In this document: one piece after another, positions 28,319-38,425 of the stretch
Layout of the letters: the number at the start of each line of letters is the position of its first letter
How positions within the stretch are numbered: position 1 is the first letter of the stretch
Origin: Leptolyngbya sp. Heron Island J
Lineage (GTDB): Bacteria > Cyanobacteriota > Cyanobacteriia > Phormidesmidales > Phormidesmidaceae
Assembly: GCF_000482245.1 (NCBI RefSeq)
Contig: NZ_AWNH01000075.1
Location: 33,935 to 97,934 of the forward strand
DNA: 64,000 nt
Reading direction: 5' to 3'
The notes under the pieces: generated by a model
Told to the model about the DNA's origin: nothing
The model's database searches: none
Seen by the model: the letters and a program-made list of their open reading frames with translations, nothing else
Translations under genes and position numbers: made by a program

Positions 28319-29416
28319 ATGCCTAAAATCCTGATTCTCGCAGCGAATCCGAATGATACTACACGCTTACGGATAGGCGAAGAGGTCCGGGATATTAGTG
28401 AAGGACTGCAGCGAGCCAGTCATCGTGATCAGTTTGAGATTGTGCAGCGGTGGGCCGTACGTCCCCGTGATTTGCAACGCGCGATGCTAGAGGAATCACC
28501 GCAGATTGTGCATTTTTCAGGCCATGGTGCTGGAGACGCAGGCCTATATTTTGAGGGTGTGTCGGGTAATAGTCAGCTGGTGACGGGGACTGCTTTAGCG
28601 AGTCTGTTTAAACTGATTGGACAGAAGTCACCGATTGACTGTGTATTACTGAACGGGTGTTACTCGCAGGCGCAAGCAGAAGCGATTGTGGAGCATGTAC
28701 CCTATGTGATCGGGATGCGTGACTCCATGGGTGATCGAGCGGCAATCGAGTTTGCCGTAGGATTTTATGATGCGCTGGGTGCCGGAGAGTCCGTCGAGTT
28801 TGCCTTTGAGTCAGGCAAAGTGGCAATGGCACTGAATAGTACGGGATATGACGAAGTACCGGTGCTGCTCAGGGGAAATGTACACCCTAAGACTCAACAA
28901 AAATCAGCTCCTGAAACTAAATCTCAAATCAAACAGCCACCCACAGCAATATCTAATTCTGCTCCAAATGAGCCGCTAGGGGTATTTATTTCATATTCCC
29001 ACAGGGATGAGGAGCTAAAAGAAGAATTGGAAATGCATCTGTCGGCTCTGAAGCGACAGGGCAAAATTAAACCCTGGCAGGATCGAGCCATCGAAGCAGG
29101 AACAGAATGGGATGCAGAGATCAAAACAAAACTAGAAGCCGCCCAGATTATTTTACTTTTGGTGACTCCTCGATTTTTGTTTTCAGAATATATTAACGAT
29201 ATTGAGCTGAAACGGGCGATGGAGCGTCATGAGGCTGGTACGGCTCGCGTAATTCCCATCATTTTGAAGCCGGTGGACTTTAAAGGAACACCTTTTGCGA
29301 AGCTGCAGGCATTACCGAAGGATGCCAAGCCAGTAACTCGCTGGGATGATCAAGATGAGGCCTTTGTAAATGTGGTACGGGGAATACGACGAGTTGTTGA
29401 AGCACTGTCTGGGTGA
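28319..29416 (+). CDS. CHAT protease-TIR fusion protein
   Basis: A 365-residue two-domain protein. Residues about 1-185 form a CHAT (caspase HetF-associated with TPRs) peptidase domain: strand PKILILAANPNDTTRLRI, catalytic His69 in HFSGHGAG and catalytic Cys114 in LLNGCYSQ. A Gln/Pro/Ser-rich linker (about 190-218) leads to a TIR domain (about 219-365) with GVFISYSHRDEELKEEL and the putative NADase Glu296 in YINDIELKRA. TIR domains with this Glu cleave NAD+ or make signalling nucleotides. Such fusions belong to bacterial conflict or programmed-death systems. The TIR domain closely resembles that in the operon to its right. It converges on the WD40 gene. Confidence 0.88.
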   Translation: MPKILILAANPNDTTRLRIGEEVRDISEGLQRASHRDQFEIVQRWAVRPRDLQRAMLEESPQIVHFSGHGAGDAGLYFEGVSGNSQLVTGTALASLFKLIGQKSPIDCVLLNGCYSQAQAEAIVEHVPYVIGMRDSMGDRAAIEFAVGFYDALGAGESVEFAFESGKVAMALNSTGYDEVPVLLRGNVHPKTQQKSAPETKSQIKQPPTAISNSAPNEPLGVFISYSHRDEELKEELEMHLSALKRQGKIKPWQDRAIEAGTEWDAEIKTKLEAAQIILLLVTPRFLFSEYINDIELKRAMERHEAGTARVIPIILKPVDFKGTPFAKLQALPKDAKPVTRWDDQDEAFVNVVRGIRRVVEALSG

Positions 29417-29493
29417 TAAAGTCTTACATACCAGGACTTAACAGGTTATTATTAGCGCTTGCTTTGAAGAGATATTGTTTTTTGAGTTGTATC

Positions 29494-31293
29494 TCATTCG
29501 GCAATTTTCCATACCTTAATAGCTGGATTTGTTTGGCTAGCAACGATAATTTGCCCAGATGATGAAATCTCAATGTGGTCAATAGGCATGTCAAATCCTG
29601 TTAAAATTTGCTCCTGTGCGCCAGTTTCCACATCCCAGATACGTACAGTTTTATCTGCACTACCGGTAAATAGTTTTTGCCCGTCTCGACTAAAAACTAT
29701 ACCGTTAACATAGCTGGTATGACCGCTCAAAATACGCAGCGGTGCACCCGTTTCAATCTGCCATTGGCGGATGGTGCTATCAGCACTGGCGCTAAACAAA
29801 AAACGACCATCTGGACTAATAGCCGCCGCATTAATAAAACTCTCATGTCCCTCTAGGATGATTTGAAGTTCGCCGGTAGAAATGTTCCAAAGCTTGATGG
29901 TGCGATCGCTACCGCCACTAACAATATATTGACCATCTGATGTAACCACCAGGCTATTAACCGCACCTTGCTGCGTGGCCACAGAACTCACTGCTCTACC
30001 TGTACTCGCTTCCCAAACATGAATAGCACCATCCGCTCCACCACTGACCAATCTTTGACCATCCGGGGTGCGATTCACCGCATTGATCGGGCCATTATGG
30101 GCGTTAGTCTGTTGCCAAAGTAATTTGCCGTTGTCCACTGTCCAGCCCTGCAAGGTACCATCAGCATTGCCGTTGTAAAGCTGAGTTTCGTCTGGACTTA
30201 GCAATATGGTATTCACAAAGCTCGTTTCATTATTAAATGTTTGTAGTACCTCCCCAGAAACTAAATCCCATAGACGAATAGTTTTATCGGCGCTAGCACT
30301 GATCATACGGCGAGCATCAGCAAATAGGAGCAAATCATTGATACTATCAGTGTGGTCTGGCAGGGTTTGCTGGAGTTGTGTATTGAGTTGTATAGGTTCT
30401 GGTAATGATATCGAAACAGGTGGTTGCCCCAGTTCTGTTCTAGTAGCTACTTGTGTATATAACAATGTAAAAAATCCACTGGTCACAATTCCTGCAGTGA
30501 GCGATGCTATCAACTGATGTGTCAAGGAGAGCTTCGCTATCTTTTGTGCTTGTTTAGATCTAATTTGTCGTAATTCTTCTTGAGGTATAGGTAACCTCTG
30601 ACCTGGGAATTTATGCAAACTTTTGAGAGACTGAAGTTTATCAAACTCTTTTTGAGCAGATTCAGTATCACCTTCAGCATATTTCCTCATTCCACGAGCA
30701 TAGGTTAATAAGTCTGGATATTTGTCTAAAGGCTTTTTCAGTGAATCTACAATAGAGGCAATTCTGAATAAATCATCTGTTTTTTGTTGGAAAGCTGCTG
30801 CAAGAATAGCTGTCAGTTCTTTGGCTGCTCTTTCAGGACGAAGATAGGCCATAGATACCCAGTGTTGTGCTTGAGCAAAATCTCTAGTATCTATATTTTC
30901 ACTTTTCAACTGGGGTTGAATATAGATATCGAGAAAAGCAGCTAGCTCTTGGATTCTCTCGACTTTAAACCGATTATCTTGTTCTAAAAGAGTTAATAAG
31001 ACACTACGCACATGCTGATCCATTTCATAAAGACCAGCTCCAACTTCTTCGCATAAATTAGATAACAGCAAATCAGGTGTGGCTATCCAAGGAACGTTAA
31101 GACCGTTACCCTTGCTATCTACTTGAAAGTTAATCCATAGGCTGTAAAGTAGCTCAGGAGTAAGTCCTAGTGGTAATGCTGCATGGCAAGCAAATAGGAG
31201 ATGGGCTTCCCCATACCGTTTATAGAATGCTTCTACAAGCGGTAGCTTTAGTTCACAAGTATTATCTATAGAAAGAAAGATCATACTTGTCAT
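29494..31293 (-). CDS. WD40 beta-propeller protein with conflict-system N-terminal domain
   Basis: A 599-residue protein, last gene of the operon. Residues about 1-230 form a helical domain (FYKRYGEAHLLFACHAALPLG, YSLWINFQ, VPWIATPDLLLSNLC, LYEMDQHVRSVLL, AQHWVSMAYLRPERAAKEL). I know this domain from cyanobacterial proteins encoded beside MoxR-vWA genes, often fused to formylglycine-type domains. A membrane helix at about 261-283 follows basic residues, predicting a cytoplasmic N-terminus. Seven WD repeats (about 315-599; IRLWDL, LQGWTV, IHVWEA, IKLWNI, IRQWQI, VRIWDV, IKVWKI) would form one closed propeller, probably outside the cytoplasm. The start overlaps the vWA gene stop by 4 nt (ATGA), so translation is coupled. 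Confidence 0.85.
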   Translation of the reverse strand: MTSMIFLSIDNTCELKLPLVEAFYKRYGEAHLLFACHAALPLGLTPELLYSLWINFQVDSKGNGLNVPWIATPDLLLSNLCEEVGAGLYEMDQHVRSVLLTLLEQDNRFKVERIQELAAFLDIYIQPQLKSENIDTRDFAQAQHWVSMAYLRPERAAKELTAILAAAFQQKTDDLFRIASIVDSLKKPLDKYPDLLTYARGMRKYAEGDTESAQKEFDKLQSLKSLHKFPGQRLPIPQEELRQIRSKQAQKIAKLSLTHQLIASLTAGIVTSGFFTLLYTQVATRTELGQPPVSISLPEPIQLNTQLQQTLPDHTDSINDLLLFADARRMISASADKTIRLWDLVSGEVLQTFNNETSFVNTILLSPDETQLYNGNADGTLQGWTVDNGKLLWQQTNAHNGPINAVNRTPDGQRLVSGGADGAIHVWEASTGRAVSSVATQQGAVNSLVVTSDGQYIVSGGSDRTIKLWNISTGELQIILEGHESFINAAAISPDGRFLFSASADSTIRQWQIETGAPLRILSGHTSYVNGIVFSRDGQKLFTGSADKTVRIWDVETGAQEQILTGFDMPIDHIEISSSGQIIVASQTNPAIKVWKIAE

Positions 31294-32765
31294 AGTACAG
31301 TCTTAGAAAATGTTGTATAGCCTTTTCGCTGTCCTCGAAGGGTATCTATCGCACTTTGAAATTCAGTACGATTTATTTCAAACATAGGAACAAAATTTGC
31401 TATTTCGTTAGCAGTTGTACGTTCCCAACGGTTTCTAGGTAGTGGATTTAGCCAAACAATGGAACGCGCCCATTTTTTGAGTTGATCTAAAAACTCCTGC
31501 GTTTGCAATATCCGATTAGTATTCAATCCACCTCTAGCAGCACCTGCATCGCTTATAATCACAACAAATGATTTAAGTGACAATCGTCGATTCAGAAAAT
31601 GATCCAGGTGTTCAGATTCTTGGAGTTGAGCATCATGATAGAGATACTTTCTTGGACAATTATGAAAGTAGTAGACGCTGGCATTACCTAAACGTCCAGA
31701 TCTTAATGCTGTATCCATGAACTGTTTGCTTAACGAGTGAAATGGCACCATTGAGCCATCTTGGTCAAGTAAAAGCACTAAGTCACTACGATTGCTTCGA
31801 GGTGCTCTCATCAGAACCTCCAAGAATAATCCCTGATTAGCAATTTGGTTGACTGTGCCCTCAACATCAAATTCTGTTTTTGGGCCTTGGCGACTACTGC
31901 GCCGAAGGTATCGCCATCCTTGCCTCATTTGTCGCCGTGTTAATGGAAAATATTCATCTCGTCTTATTTTTTGAATCCTAGGTGTACTAGCATTTTGGTT
32001 TGTTGACTCTTGAAATACTTCAGCTAAATGAACCTCACCTTTATCTAAGGTAATCATCTCAGTTTGAAAAGTATCAATTTGGGTCGTAATGTCTGCATTT
32101 CTATCATCTGGTGCTGCGTTCCGCAAGACGGTCAGTTGACGAATAAATAACCAAGATACACAGGTCCCACATAGCATAGAACCTACTGAGAAAACTAATA
32201 AAGTAATTGGCACTTTAGGGGTTTCTTCAGTCGATTTGCCAGGATTATTGGGTGTAATCTGCTGCTGTTGACCCGCTGGAGTTTCCTCAGTTTCTGTAAC
32301 AGAATTATTAGGTGTAGTCTGCTGCTGTTCTAGCGACGGAGAGGGAGAATTTATATCCTCTTGTTCAATACGCATAAGCTTTAGCCCAGCTAGAGAGACT
32401 AAAAAAAGAGTAAATATAATAATTGCTCTATTTAGAAGTCGACGAGATTTTTGTGTTGCAATCCCATGAGAAGATATGCTTTCTTGATGAAGATACGTTG
32501 TCTGACTATTGGTTGGAGCAATTTCACTACGAGAGCGCGCTGTAGGCCCAATGATTTCTGCGAAATGATAGTCGAAAATTTGTGATTCTTCTTCGTTCTT
32601 TACCCACAAAGTTTGACATAGCCGCGATAAAGTTGCCTGATCGTGGACACCAAAACCAGCCTGCAGGGCTTTAACAAGTATGGCATATTCATCTAGCCCC
32701 AATGGCAAACCTGCCTCTTGCAGACGAGTAAATAGTTCAAACAATGGTAAATCCTTAGCTTGCAT
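31290..32765 (-). CDS. Membrane-anchored vWA protein with SAV_2336-like N-terminus
   Basis: A protein of about 491 residues; the ATG at 32765, 2 nt after the MoxR stop, is preferred over an upstream in-frame ATG at 32813. The N-terminal 70 residues (LFELFTRLQEAGLPLGLDEYAILVKAL, LCQTLWVKNEEE) match the region found in SAV_2336-related proteins. Two membrane helices (about 108-131 and 185-210) flank a loop holding a 17-residue tandem repeat (QQQ.TPNN...ETP). The von Willebrand A domain follows, with metal site DQDGS near 334 and the second acidic site ISDAG near 406. vWA proteins of this kind work with MoxR ATPases. The vWA domain should be cytoplasmic. Confidence 0.85.
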   Translation of the reverse strand: MQAKDLPLFELFTRLQEAGLPLGLDEYAILVKALQAGFGVHDQATLSRLCQTLWVKNEEESQIFDYHFAEIIGPTARSRSEIAPTNSQTTYLHQESISSHGIATQKSRRLLNRAIIIFTLFLVSLAGLKLMRIEQEDINSPSPSLEQQQTTPNNSVTETEETPAGQQQQITPNNPGKSTEETPKVPITLLVFSVGSMLCGTCVSWLFIRQLTVLRNAAPDDRNADITTQIDTFQTEMITLDKGEVHLAEVFQESTNQNASTPRIQKIRRDEYFPLTRRQMRQGWRYLRRSSRQGPKTEFDVEGTVNQIANQGLFLEVLMRAPRSNRSDLVLLLDQDGSMVPFHSLSKQFMDTALRSGRLGNASVYYFHNCPRKYLYHDAQLQESEHLDHFLNRRLSLKSFVVIISDAGAARGGLNTNRILQTQEFLDQLKKWARSIVWLNPLPRNRWERTTANEIANFVPMFEINRTEFQSAIDTLRGQRKGYTTFSKTVL

Positions 32766-32767
32766 GA

Positions 32768-33700
32768 TCAGCCTGTCCCAGATTGACGCAAGTAACGTTG
32801 ATGCCCTTCCCAACTTTTAATCAGCACACTTCCAAAAGGCAATTTACCGTCTAATTTCGAAAGTGCTTCATCCTTAGGAAAGCGTTTCAACACTCGAAAC
32901 CAGTCAATTAATTCACTGGTACTAGCCATCTTCATAGTTATTCCACCTGTTGCCTGCATTTCGCAGCGCAGCTTTAGAAATCGGTCTATTGCTCTATCTG
33001 TTAACTCTACTGATGTTTCTGGAAACATACTCTGCAAAATCATTACTAGCCGCTCATGATCAGGAAATTCAACGTAATGGAATAAGCATCGTCTTAAAAA
33101 GGCGTCAGGGAGATCCTTTTCATCGTTGCTCGTAATAAACACGATTGGTGGAAATGTAGCTTCTATTTCATGATCCAGTTCTTCCACTACAAATCGTAAC
33201 TCGTCTAATTCCAGCAGCAAATCATTGGGAAAATCAATGTCGGCTTTGTCAATTTCATCAATCAGGACTACGGAGCGCCGTTCAGATTGAAATGCTTTGC
33301 CTAGAGGACCCCACCTGATGTAGGCCATTGGGTCGTTAATGCGTAACAACTTTTCAGAGATCAAGAGCTTATTCGCAGCAAGTTGACTATCTCTTAATCG
33401 CCCAACCGCATCGTAGCTATATAGTCCATTTTTGGCTTGACTGGTCGATTTCACATACCAGGCTTCAAATGGAAGACCTAATTCATAAGCGACGGCTTGA
33501 GCTAAACAAGTTTTACCGCAACCTGGCTCCCCTTTGAGCAACAGTGGACGCTCTAAAAAAATAGCAAGGTTAACCACTTCAATTAAGTCTTCACTAGGCA
33601 AGTAGGGGGATAAGGGTCGCTGAGTTGTAGGGTCACGCTCCCCAAGCTTAGGCTGCTTTTTACCGGTATACGTTAGTTCTGAATCTAAAGCGGTAACCAC
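32768..33700 (-). CDS. MoxR-type AAA+ ATPase
   Basis: A 310-residue ATPase of the MoxR group, which uses ATP to remodel or load partner proteins, typically with a vWA protein. Walker A GEPGCGKT (57-64), Walker B VVLIDEIDKAD (144-154), sensor-1 FITSND, and the arginine-finger region DAFLRRCLFHYVEFP are all intact, so it should hydrolyse ATP. The C-terminal lid is helical (TMKMASTSELIDWFRVLKR). Its start overlaps the TIR-STAND gene by 16 nt and its stop is 2 nt from the vWA start, placing it in the middle of the operon. Confidence 0.92.
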   Translation of the reverse strand: MVTALDSELTYTGKKQPKLGERDPTTQRPLSPYLPSEDLIEVVNLAIFLERPLLLKGEPGCGKTCLAQAVAYELGLPFEAWYVKSTSQAKNGLYSYDAVGRLRDSQLAANKLLISEKLLRINDPMAYIRWGPLGKAFQSERRSVVLIDEIDKADIDFPNDLLLELDELRFVVEELDHEIEATFPPIVFITSNDEKDLPDAFLRRCLFHYVEFPDHERLVMILQSMFPETSVELTDRAIDRFLKLRCEMQATGGITMKMASTSELIDWFRVLKRFPKDEALSKLDGKLPFGSVLIKSWEGHQRYLRQSGTG

Positions 33701-34932
33701 TTATCCAACTCCTCATACCAATCAAGACCACATTGGGCACAAATTTCGCGCAGAGCAAGTTCAGGAATGCCCCCTTCACTACTGTCCAAGATTTCTTTAA
33801 CCTTGTCATCAATACCCTGGGTTAAATCCGAAGGTAAGTCACGATATTGGTCATCTAGCCAGTCCATCAAATCTTTATCGGTAAATTCCTGAATCTTCGG
33901 TGTTTTGATGGGTTTTTGCGGTTTCCAGCTGGCGTCTAGTTTTTCGACAAACGGCAATTTCCACTGCTCTGCTTTGCCCACGTAATCCACTAGAAACATA
34001 AGCAATTTGCAGGCACTTTCTCCTTCAGATGCTTGTTGTACCCGCTGAGTCAAAGGTTTCCATAACTGCTCGATCATTTCCTGCACAGCTGACTCAGGTA
34101 ATGCTTGAACATCATGAAATACTAGAATCACATCCTGAGTCAGCCACCAGCGGTAAACGCCATCTGCAATTTCGGGTGGCGTTAGCTTATGCCCTCGAAC
34201 TTTGACTCGCACACCCAATTCCCGCCAGAGAGACTCTACATTGGTTTTGCGAGCTAAGCGGTTTAGGTTAACTTTCACTATTTTGCTATTCAAATGCTCT
34301 GGTAGATATTGAACTACCAGTCGATTTAAGAGCCAACGTTGACCATATTCGGGTAGACCATGGATTAAAAAGCCAGCAACTGACTCCGACTCTATTGCCC
34401 GACGAAAGAGCCTTGCCTGCTGTCGATATCCTAGCTTTAGTAATGAACTGTAGAGCTCTAACTGCTGTTGCTGTTGAGCATTAGCTAGGTCTTCCACACT
34501 ATGGCGGATACCTTGAGCAATATTGAGAAAAGCCTTGTCTTGGTTGTCCCATTCTGTAATGGGTTTCGCATCTTTTGGTAAGACTTGTAATTTACTGAAG
34601 GGGGTACCTTCTAGATCAACTGGACGCACAATAATAGGAATTACTCTAGCTTCGCCCTTATCGTGTCGTTCAAGCGCACGTTTAAGTTCTACGTCGTAGC
34701 AGTAATCTGAAGCGACGAAATCAGAGCTGACAAGTAGCAAAATAATGTCAGCTGAGGTTAATTGCTTATCGATTTCAGTAGAACGCTCTGCTCCAGCATC
34801 GATATCACGGTCGTACCAGGTCTCAATGATCCCTTGACGTTCCAGAATCTTTAGATGTTTAGCCAGTTCATCCCTGAGGTCTTCATCTTTGTGGGCATAC
34901 GAAAAAAAGACATTGACACTCATGAACTGCAT
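33685..34932 (-). CDS. TIR protein with degenerate STAND (iSTAND-like) domain
   Basis: A 415-residue protein, first gene of the operon. Residues about 5-145 are a TIR domain: VFFSYAHKDEDLRDEL, WYDRDIDAG, IILLLVSSDF, and putative NADase Glu82 in DYCYDVELKRA. After a Gln-rich hinge (153-157), residues about 165-415 resemble a STAND NTPase. However, the P-loop position reads FLIHGLPEYGQRWLLNRLV, lacking the GK(S/T), and the Walker B-like strand is ILVFHDVQALPE. This is the inactive-STAND pattern described in MoxR-vWA conflict systems. The predicted role is scaffolding or sensing, with the TIR as NAD+-degrading effector. An alternative ATG at 34923 is possible. It is 16 nt into overlap with MoxR. 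Confidence 0.85.
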   Translation of the reverse strand: MQFMSVNVFFSYAHKDEDLRDELAKHLKILERQGIIETWYDRDIDAGAERSTEIDKQLTSADIILLLVSSDFVASDYCYDVELKRALERHDKGEARVIPIIVRPVDLEGTPFSKLQVLPKDAKPITEWDNQDKAFLNIAQGIRHSVEDLANAQQQQQLELYSSLLKLGYRQQARLFRRAIESESVAGFLIHGLPEYGQRWLLNRLVVQYLPEHLNSKIVKVNLNRLARKTNVESLWRELGVRVKVRGHKLTPPEIADGVYRWWLTQDVILVFHDVQALPESAVQEMIEQLWKPLTQRVQQASEGESACKLLMFLVDYVGKAEQWKLPFVEKLDASWKPQKPIKTPKIQEFTDKDLMDWLDDQYRDLPSDLTQGIDDKVKEILDSSEGGIPELALREICAQCGLDWYEELDKWLPL

Positions 34933-35018
34933 AAGGCCAGGATTTCTACATCAAAAGTATATCCTGTACTTCAAAGGTCGCTCTATCTTTCAGTAAGTTC
35001 GCCTGAAATATCAAACTT

Positions 35019-35144
35019 TTAGGCAAGCCAGTGTTCAGTGTTTGACTGGGCACTGTCAGTCAGCGCTTGCCTCATCCAATAGGACAGATCTTGCAGCAAA
35101 CTCTCGTAACGTTGTTCTCTAAGTTCAATAACCAAAGATTTCAT
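35019..35144 (-). CDS. Small coupled ORF, 41 aa
   Basis: Starts at ATG 35144, one nucleotide after the TGA of the upstream membrane-protein gene (TGAAATG), and encodes 41 residues beginning MKSLVIELREQRYESLL and ending NTEHWLA. It is predicted to be an amphipathic helix. The spacing implies translational coupling. Function unknown; it could instead be the remnant of a longer downstream domain. It lies just ahead of the TIR-MoxR operon but in the same direction, about 90 bp away. Confidence 0.4.
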   Translation of the reverse strand: MKSLVIELREQRYESLLQDLSYWMRQALTDSAQSNTEHWLA

Positions 35145-35145
35145 T

Positions 35146-35616
35146 TCACTCCAGCCAGCCATCAGGATCGTTGCCAAAAGCACCGCTTGCTAGCCGAACC
35201 CCCAACCCTGCAAACACTAACGAAAATCCACTGAGCAACAAAAACGGAAACAAGCCCCAATACTCCACCACCATCGACAGATATGCCTCTTTCCTGGTCA
35301 AATAAGCAACCTCAGGCTCATCCTTGAGATACAACAGCTCCAATTTCGAGCCCACACTCCATTCTCTCTTCGCATCCAGCCAATTCTCATGACCATCATA
35401 GGCCATCAAATGCCTGTGCCCCCGCGTTAGCCCATCACGATACTCATAGTCCAGGACGGTGCCAACACTTCTCTCACCCTCTACAGATAAGCTGTAAAGA
35501 TTCTCAGGTTTGCATAGCCACAAGATTAAAAACGCAACACCAAAACACACAGCTGCTTGGCCTAAGACTCTAAGCCTCAGGTATGCGATGAATAGAAATT
35601 TGAAGGCGTTTAACAT
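35146..35616 (-). CDS. DUF3592-like two-helix membrane protein
   Basis: A 156-residue protein with an N-terminal helix (about 18-34), a soluble beta-rich middle with EGERSVGTVLDYEYR and VGSKLELLYLKDEPEVAYL, and a C-terminal helix (about 114-143). The middle, in which a conserved GTV strand is followed by a YLxxxP turn, is the pattern of DUF3592-like proteins. Role unknown. It lies upstream of the 41-aa ORF and the TIR-MoxR-vWA-WD40 operon on the same strand; about 210 bp separate it from the TIR gene, so co-transcription is possible but not shown. Confidence 0.6.
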   Translation of the reverse strand: MLNAFKFLFIAYLRLRVLGQAAVCFGVAFLILWLCKPENLYSLSVEGERSVGTVLDYEYRDGLTRGHRHLMAYDGHENWLDAKREWSVGSKLELLYLKDEPEVAYLTRKEAYLSMVVEYWGLFPFLLLSGFSLVFAGLGVRLASGAFGNDPDGWLE

Positions 35617-36606
35617 ATCGAGCGGGTCTGGTTGCTAATGTGATTATGCCCTGCTAGTTGCAGGATATAGTTTGCACAAATGCCTGGGTGAAGATGCACG
35701 ATCCCACCCTGGACTCAAAGTCCCAGGGCTAACTGGAGCAAAACCTCTAAAGTGGTTGGAAGCTTGAAGGCTTGCCCCAAATAGCATTAGCGACTTTGTC
35801 CCAGCTCAGGCTCAAAGTAACGAGGCTAATCGCATCAAAACCTGCTAGCGGAGTTGAGAGATTGATAACACGATATCTCTAGGGCTTCTCAGCCAAGTTG
35901 TCGTTTTAGCAGACAGCTCTCAGGGCATGTGATCACTGCCTGGCCAGTTACAAAATCTGTGTTGATTGGAAACTACACAACCAGTCTAATTTTTGAACCC
36001 GATTGGGACAATCTCTGGACCAACTCTGGACCAAACTACCCCTCAGAATGAAATCCACTCAGCAAAAATGCTTACACCCTTACGCCAAAAGGCTTTCAGT
36101 GGTTCTAAAACAACTTGGTGTGCCTTTATACCTGGGGCCTGAAACGCTTGCAGGATAAAGTGTCAGGGTTTTGTAACAAACTTGTTAATTGATCCGGGTT
36201 AACCCGTAGCTGTACGAAGAGTAGAACGGATAGAAAGTCTTGTTAGAGGCTATATCAAATAGCATTTATCACCCCCATATAGTCAGCATACCTGACTATG
36301 CCCAATTAATCACCCAGGTGATCCCTGACTCGGCTAGCTTCCTAGTTCCAGGAAGTAAAGGCTCTCTCTAAGAGAAACACCATCGCTTTGAGAGTTGGTT
36401 TCGCTTGTTCATTTTTATTTAAAGCCTTTTTTATCGTTAAATCTAGTCCTTTTTTGGGTTATCAGTAGCCAGTGCTGATTGGCATACATCTTGCTGACAG
36501 GAGTGCTACTGGTAATCCTCTTTTGGACTGCTCTGAATGCTTAGCCTCTAAACGTACTTTCTGTTATTCACACTGTTCACTCTCCACCTCTCTATAGCGA
36601 CTTGTC
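35617..36606. other. 990-bp intergenic region with imperfect direct repeat
   Basis: No convincing gene. Two 33-bp segments, 35714-35746 and 35811-35843, match at 25 positions (CTCAAAGT, GGCTAA and CAAAACCT shared). The first also contains the inverted repeat CCCTGG/CCAGGG. The remainder holds short T-runs near 36415-36450 but no family-like reading frame. The region may be decayed DNA beside the conflict locus. Confidence 0.4.
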
Positions 36607-36903
36607 ATGAAACAACAACGCTTTTGGCATACCAAACGCCGTTGCCATCTATATCTGCCTGTTTCCGACTCTCCCGGCATGTTTATGTTTATGGGTAAAC
36701 CCTGGACCCCCAAAGCTCTACAGGCCCTTGGCTTTGTTCAAGAACCCGATGAACAAGAAGTCGAACATGAGCCTCCCCTGGTCTTTGGTGATCCCGAGCG
36801 ATTTCAAGGCTCGTTTTGTAAGACCCAGGGCAAAGGTTCCTCTCCAACTTGGGGGGCACAAGGTGGCTCTGGCGGTAAGGTGAACCGAGCGCCTAAGAGT
36901 TAA
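36607..36903 (+). CDS. Hypothetical protein, 98 aa
   Basis: No family recognised. The N-terminus is basic (MKQQRFWHTKRRCHLYL), the middle contains GMFMFMGKPWTPKALQALGF followed by an acidic run (EPDEQEVEHEPP), and the C-terminal 30 residues are Gly/Ser/Lys-rich and probably disordered. It has no signal peptide or membrane helix. No clear Shine-Dalgarno sequence. It is flanked on both sides by long noncoding stretches, the right one carrying a GC-rich palindrome. It may be a genuine orphan or a chance ORF. Confidence 0.4.
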   Translation: MKQQRFWHTKRRCHLYLPVSDSPGMFMFMGKPWTPKALQALGFVQEPDEQEVEHEPPLVFGDPERFQGSFCKTQGKGSSPTWGAQGGSGGKVNRAPKS

Positions 36904-38302
<1,399 letters not shown>

Positions 38303-38425
38303 GCGTTTGTTTCTGTTAAAAGCAACTGTGTTCCCTCTTGGGGGAGTAGGGTAAGGTCTTAACCCTTACTCATCTATAAACAGATCCAAAAAAATCAGCT
38401 TTCTTGGGACTACCTCCTGTACTAT

